The translations under genes were made by a program, and so were the position numbers. The notes under the pieces are model-generated. The model worked only from the letters and a program-made list of their open reading frames with translations. It made no database searches and was not told the DNA's origin. This document shows, one piece after another, positions 6,270-8,093 of a stretch of 8,093 bases of DNA. Positions within the stretch are counted from its first letter, which is position 1, and every line of letters begins with the position of its first letter. The DNA is from Deltaproteobacteria bacterium (lineage in GTDB: Bacteria > Desulfobacterota > Desulfuromonadia > Geobacterales > Pseudopelobacteraceae). The stretch spans positions 1-8,093 of the forward strand of contig JAURXC010000023.1 in the NCBI GenBank assembly GCA_030654645.1. The letters run 5' to 3'.

Positions 6270-7628
6270 CTATTTCTCTCCAATATGTTTCTTGACCAGC
6301 TCGCAGATCTCGTTGGCCCAGGTGGTGATCTCGTACTTGTCCTGCCCCTCGATCATCACCCGCAGCAACGGTTCCGTGCCGGAATAACGTATCAGTACCC
6401 GCCCTTCGTTACCAAGCTTCTGCTCGACATCGCCGATTTTGGCGGCCACGTCACTGAAGGTTAGAATATCGCGCTTTTCGCTGACCCTGGCGTTGCACAG
6501 CACCTGGGGGAGCGGAATCATGATCTCGGCCAGATCCGAAAGCGGCTTCCCCTCGCGGCGCATGACCGCCAGCAGTTTCAGGGCAGAGAGGATACCGTCA
6601 CCGGTGGTGCTGTAATCCAGGAAAATCATGTGCCCTGACTGCTCGCCCCCCAGGTTGAAGCCACCCTTACGCATCGCCTCAACCACATAGCGATCGCCGA
6701 CGTCGGTTTTGACGATCTTGCCGCCAGATTTGCGAAGCGCAATGTCCAGCCCCATGTTGCTCATGACAGTGGCCACCAGGGTCTTCTTCTTGAGCAACTT
6801 GCGCTTGAGCATATCACTGGCGCAGATGGCCATGATATGGTCGCCGTCCACCTCGTTGCCGAATTCATCGCAAACGATGACCCGGTCGGCATCCCCGTCC
6901 AGCGCGATGCCTATGTCGGCGCGATGCAGTTTTACCGCCTCACTGATCACCGATGGGCAGGTTGAACCGCATTCGGCGTTGATGTTGGTTCCGTTCGGCT
7001 TGACGCCCAGCGCGATCACCTCGGCCCCCAGCTCCTCGAAAACGGCCGGCGCGACCTTGTAGGCGGCGCCGTTGGCGCAGTCCAACACAATTTTAAGCCC
7101 GGAGAGGTCCATCTCCGGCGGGAAGGTATTTTTAAGGAACACTATGTAACGTCCGGCGGCATCGTCCAAGCGAAAAGCTTTTCCGACTTCGGTCGCGGTC
7201 GGACGCAGCGCGTCGATTTTGTTGGATTCGATCAGCTTCTCGATTTTCAGCTCAACCGCATCGGGCAGCTTGAAGCCGTCGGCGGAAAAGAACTTGATGC
7301 CGTTATCCTGAAAGGCATTGTGTGAAGCGGAGATGACCACCCCGGCGTCGGCCCGCATGGATGAGGTGATGTTTGCGATGCCGGGAGTCGGCAACGGACC
7401 TACCAGCAGCACATCGACACCCATCGAACAGATACCGGCAACCAATGCGTTTTCAAGCATATAACCTGAAAGGCGGGTGTCCTTGCCGATCACTATGCGG
7501 TGACGGCGTTTGCTGGATCCTTTGAAAATATAGGCGGCGGCGCGCCCGAGCTGCATCGCTATCTCGGTCGTCATGGGATATACATTGGCGACACCGCGAA
7601 CGCCGTCGGTTCCGAACAGTTTTTTCAT
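6270..7628 (-). CDS. glmM: Phosphoglucosamine mutase
   Basis: 452 residues, matching the family (E. coli GlmM 445). It converts glucosamine 6-phosphate to glucosamine 1-phosphate for UDP-GlcNAc, the precursor of peptidoglycan and lipopolysaccharide. All four domain signatures are intact: the phosphoserine loop VISASHN (98-104) with Ser102, the Mg-binding loop DGDADR (244-249), the sugar-binding loop GEQSGH (328-333), whose Gln favours the glucosamine enzyme over phosphomannomutase, and the phosphate-binding loop RYSGTEP (414-420). The start ATG 7628 is preceded by AGGAGAG at about 8-10 bases. It follows cdaA by 24 bases. In Firmicutes GlmM binds and inhibits the cyclase CdaA, and the neighbouring cdaA here fits that link, though the interaction in this organism is inferred. 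Confidence 0.98.
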   Translation of the reverse strand: MKKLFGTDGVRGVANVYPMTTEIAMQLGRAAAYIFKGSSKRRHRIVIGKDTRLSGYMLENALVAGICSMGVDVLLVGPLPTPGIANITSSMRADAGVVISASHNAFQDNGIKFFSADGFKLPDAVELKIEKLIESNKIDALRPTATEVGKAFRLDDAAGRYIVFLKNTFPPEMDLSGLKIVLDCANGAAYKVAPAVFEELGAEVIALGVKPNGTNINAECGSTCPSVISEAVKLHRADIGIALDGDADRVIVCDEFGNEVDGDHIMAICASDMLKRKLLKKKTLVATVMSNMGLDIALRKSGGKIVKTDVGDRYVVEAMRKGGFNLGGEQSGHMIFLDYSTTGDGILSALKLLAVMRREGKPLSDLAEIMIPLPQVLCNARVSEKRDILTFSDVAAKIGDVEQKLGNEGRVLIRYSGTEPLLRVMIEGQDKYEITTWANEICELVKKHIGEK

Positions 7629-7652
7629 GATTGTTTCTCTCCTGGTGACTGA

Positions 7653-8093
7653 TTAATCTGCAGTGGCCTGTGCCCTTGGAACACGCTTCCCTTCGACCGC
7701 CTTGCGGGAAAGCCGGCGGATTTCGGCCGGGTCGGCATCATAGGTAATTTTCCCGTCGTGAACGATGGATATCTTTCCGGTCTCTTCCGATACCACCAGC
7801 ACCAGCACGTCGGTCTGTTCCGAAATACCCAGCGCCGCCCGGTGGCGCGTACCGAAACTCTTGGCAATATCAGGATTCTGGGTCAAAGGCAGAAAGCAGC
7901 CGGCCCTGGTGATTTTGTCCCGCTGGATGATTACGGCGCCGTCATGGATGGGAGAATATGGAAGAAAAATGGAGTTCAGGAGTTCGCTGGTCACCTTGGC
8001 ATCGATTTCCGTTCCAACCTGGATCATGTGGTCGATCGACATCTGGCGAATGATCACGATCAGTGCGCCGATCCGGCGCTCGGCCAGCTCATG
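7653..8093 (-). CDS. cdaA: Diadenylate cyclase CdaA, C-terminal part (5' end beyond the window)
   Basis: The frame is open to the right edge and ends with TAA at 7653-7655, giving 146 visible residues. It makes cyclic di-AMP from two ATP. The visible part is the DisA_N (DAC) domain: ERRIGALIV just inside the edge, then AKVTSELLNSIF, the catalytic HDGAVI, and GTRHRAALGISEQTD, followed by VVSEETGKIS. Both active-site motifs (DGA and RHR) are intact, so the enzyme should be active. The missing part should hold the three N-terminal membrane helices typical of CdaA (family about 270 residues), which would anchor it to the inner membrane. A GTG at 8057-8055 is internal and not the start, since conserved domain sequence continues upstream of it. 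It is the first visible gene of the operon; no YbbR/CdaR gene lies between it and glmM. Confidence 0.96.
   Translation of the reverse strand, partial: HELAERRIGALIVIIRQMSIDHMIQVGTEIDAKVTSELLNSIFLPYSPIHDGAVIIQRDKITRAGCFLPLTQNPDIAKSFGTRHRAALGISEQTDVLVLVVSEETGKISIVHDGKITYDADPAEIRRLSRKAVEGKRVPRAQATAD

Noticed and set aside
5626..6387. Plus-strand open frame of 253 codons, the longest antisense frame
   Set aside because: It mirrors pdxJ and the end of glmM, both with complete conserved motifs; no ribosome binding site or recognisable domain.
7625..7867. Second minus-strand frame of 80 codons overlapping cdaA
   Set aside because: Out-of-frame shadow of the conserved cyclase domain; product is Arg-rich and unrecognisable.
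8055..8057. GTG as start of the diadenylate cyclase
   Set aside because: Conserved DAC-domain residues (ERRIGALIV) continue in frame upstream to the window edge, so the gene is partial, not short.

Overview
All nine genes in this window read on the minus strand, so transcription runs from the right edge to the left. The gene content and protein character point to an anaerobic deltaproteobacterium of the Geobacter/Desulfuromonadales type. The clues are a CdaA-type diadenylate cyclase next to glmM, an FdhD protein whose CxxC motif has lost one cysteine, and a cofactor and housekeeping cluster of familiar Geobacter style. This placement is inferred from gene order and sequence recognition, not from a database search.

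In transcription order: (1) the 3' part of cdaA (diadenylate cyclase; the gene continues past the right edge), 24 bases before (2) glmM (phosphoglucosamine mutase); (3) pdxJ (pyridoxine 5'-phosphate synthase), 2 bases after glmM; (4) acpS (holo-ACP synthase), sharing an ATGA with pdxJ; (5) a bifunctional NAD(P)H-hydrate repair enzyme (nnr), sharing an ATGA with acpS; (6) a small two-CBS-domain protein, 16 bases after nnr; (7) tsaE (tRNA t6A biosynthesis ATPase), whose GTG start overlaps the CBS stop codon in TAGTG. These seven look like one operon. A 76-base gap with a possible sigma-70 promoter then leads to (8) lysC (aspartate kinase), which carries a strong internal ribosome binding site for a separate regulatory subunit. 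A GC-rich hairpin terminator follows lysC. Last comes (9) a large open frame running off the left edge, an FdhD-MobA fusion joining the two late steps of molybdenum/tungsten bis-MGD cofactor supply to formate dehydrogenases.

The operon links cell-envelope precursor synthesis (glmM) with its second-messenger partner (cdaA), PLP synthesis, activation of acyl carrier protein, nicotinamide cofactor repair and tRNA modification. No gene is obviously foreign, and I found no mobile element, CRISPR array, tRNA or rRNA. There is no gene-free stretch over 300 bases; the longest gaps are 1264-1345 and 2561-2636.

I do not see a wholly new system. The points most worth a second look are the FdhD-MobA fusion with its single-cysteine FdhD, the internal lysC start with a duplicated 11-base ribosome-binding context, the CBS protein co-transcribed with a c-di-AMP synthase, the absence of cdaR between cdaA and glmM, and a G8 tract with an unusual residue in the TsaE P-loop.
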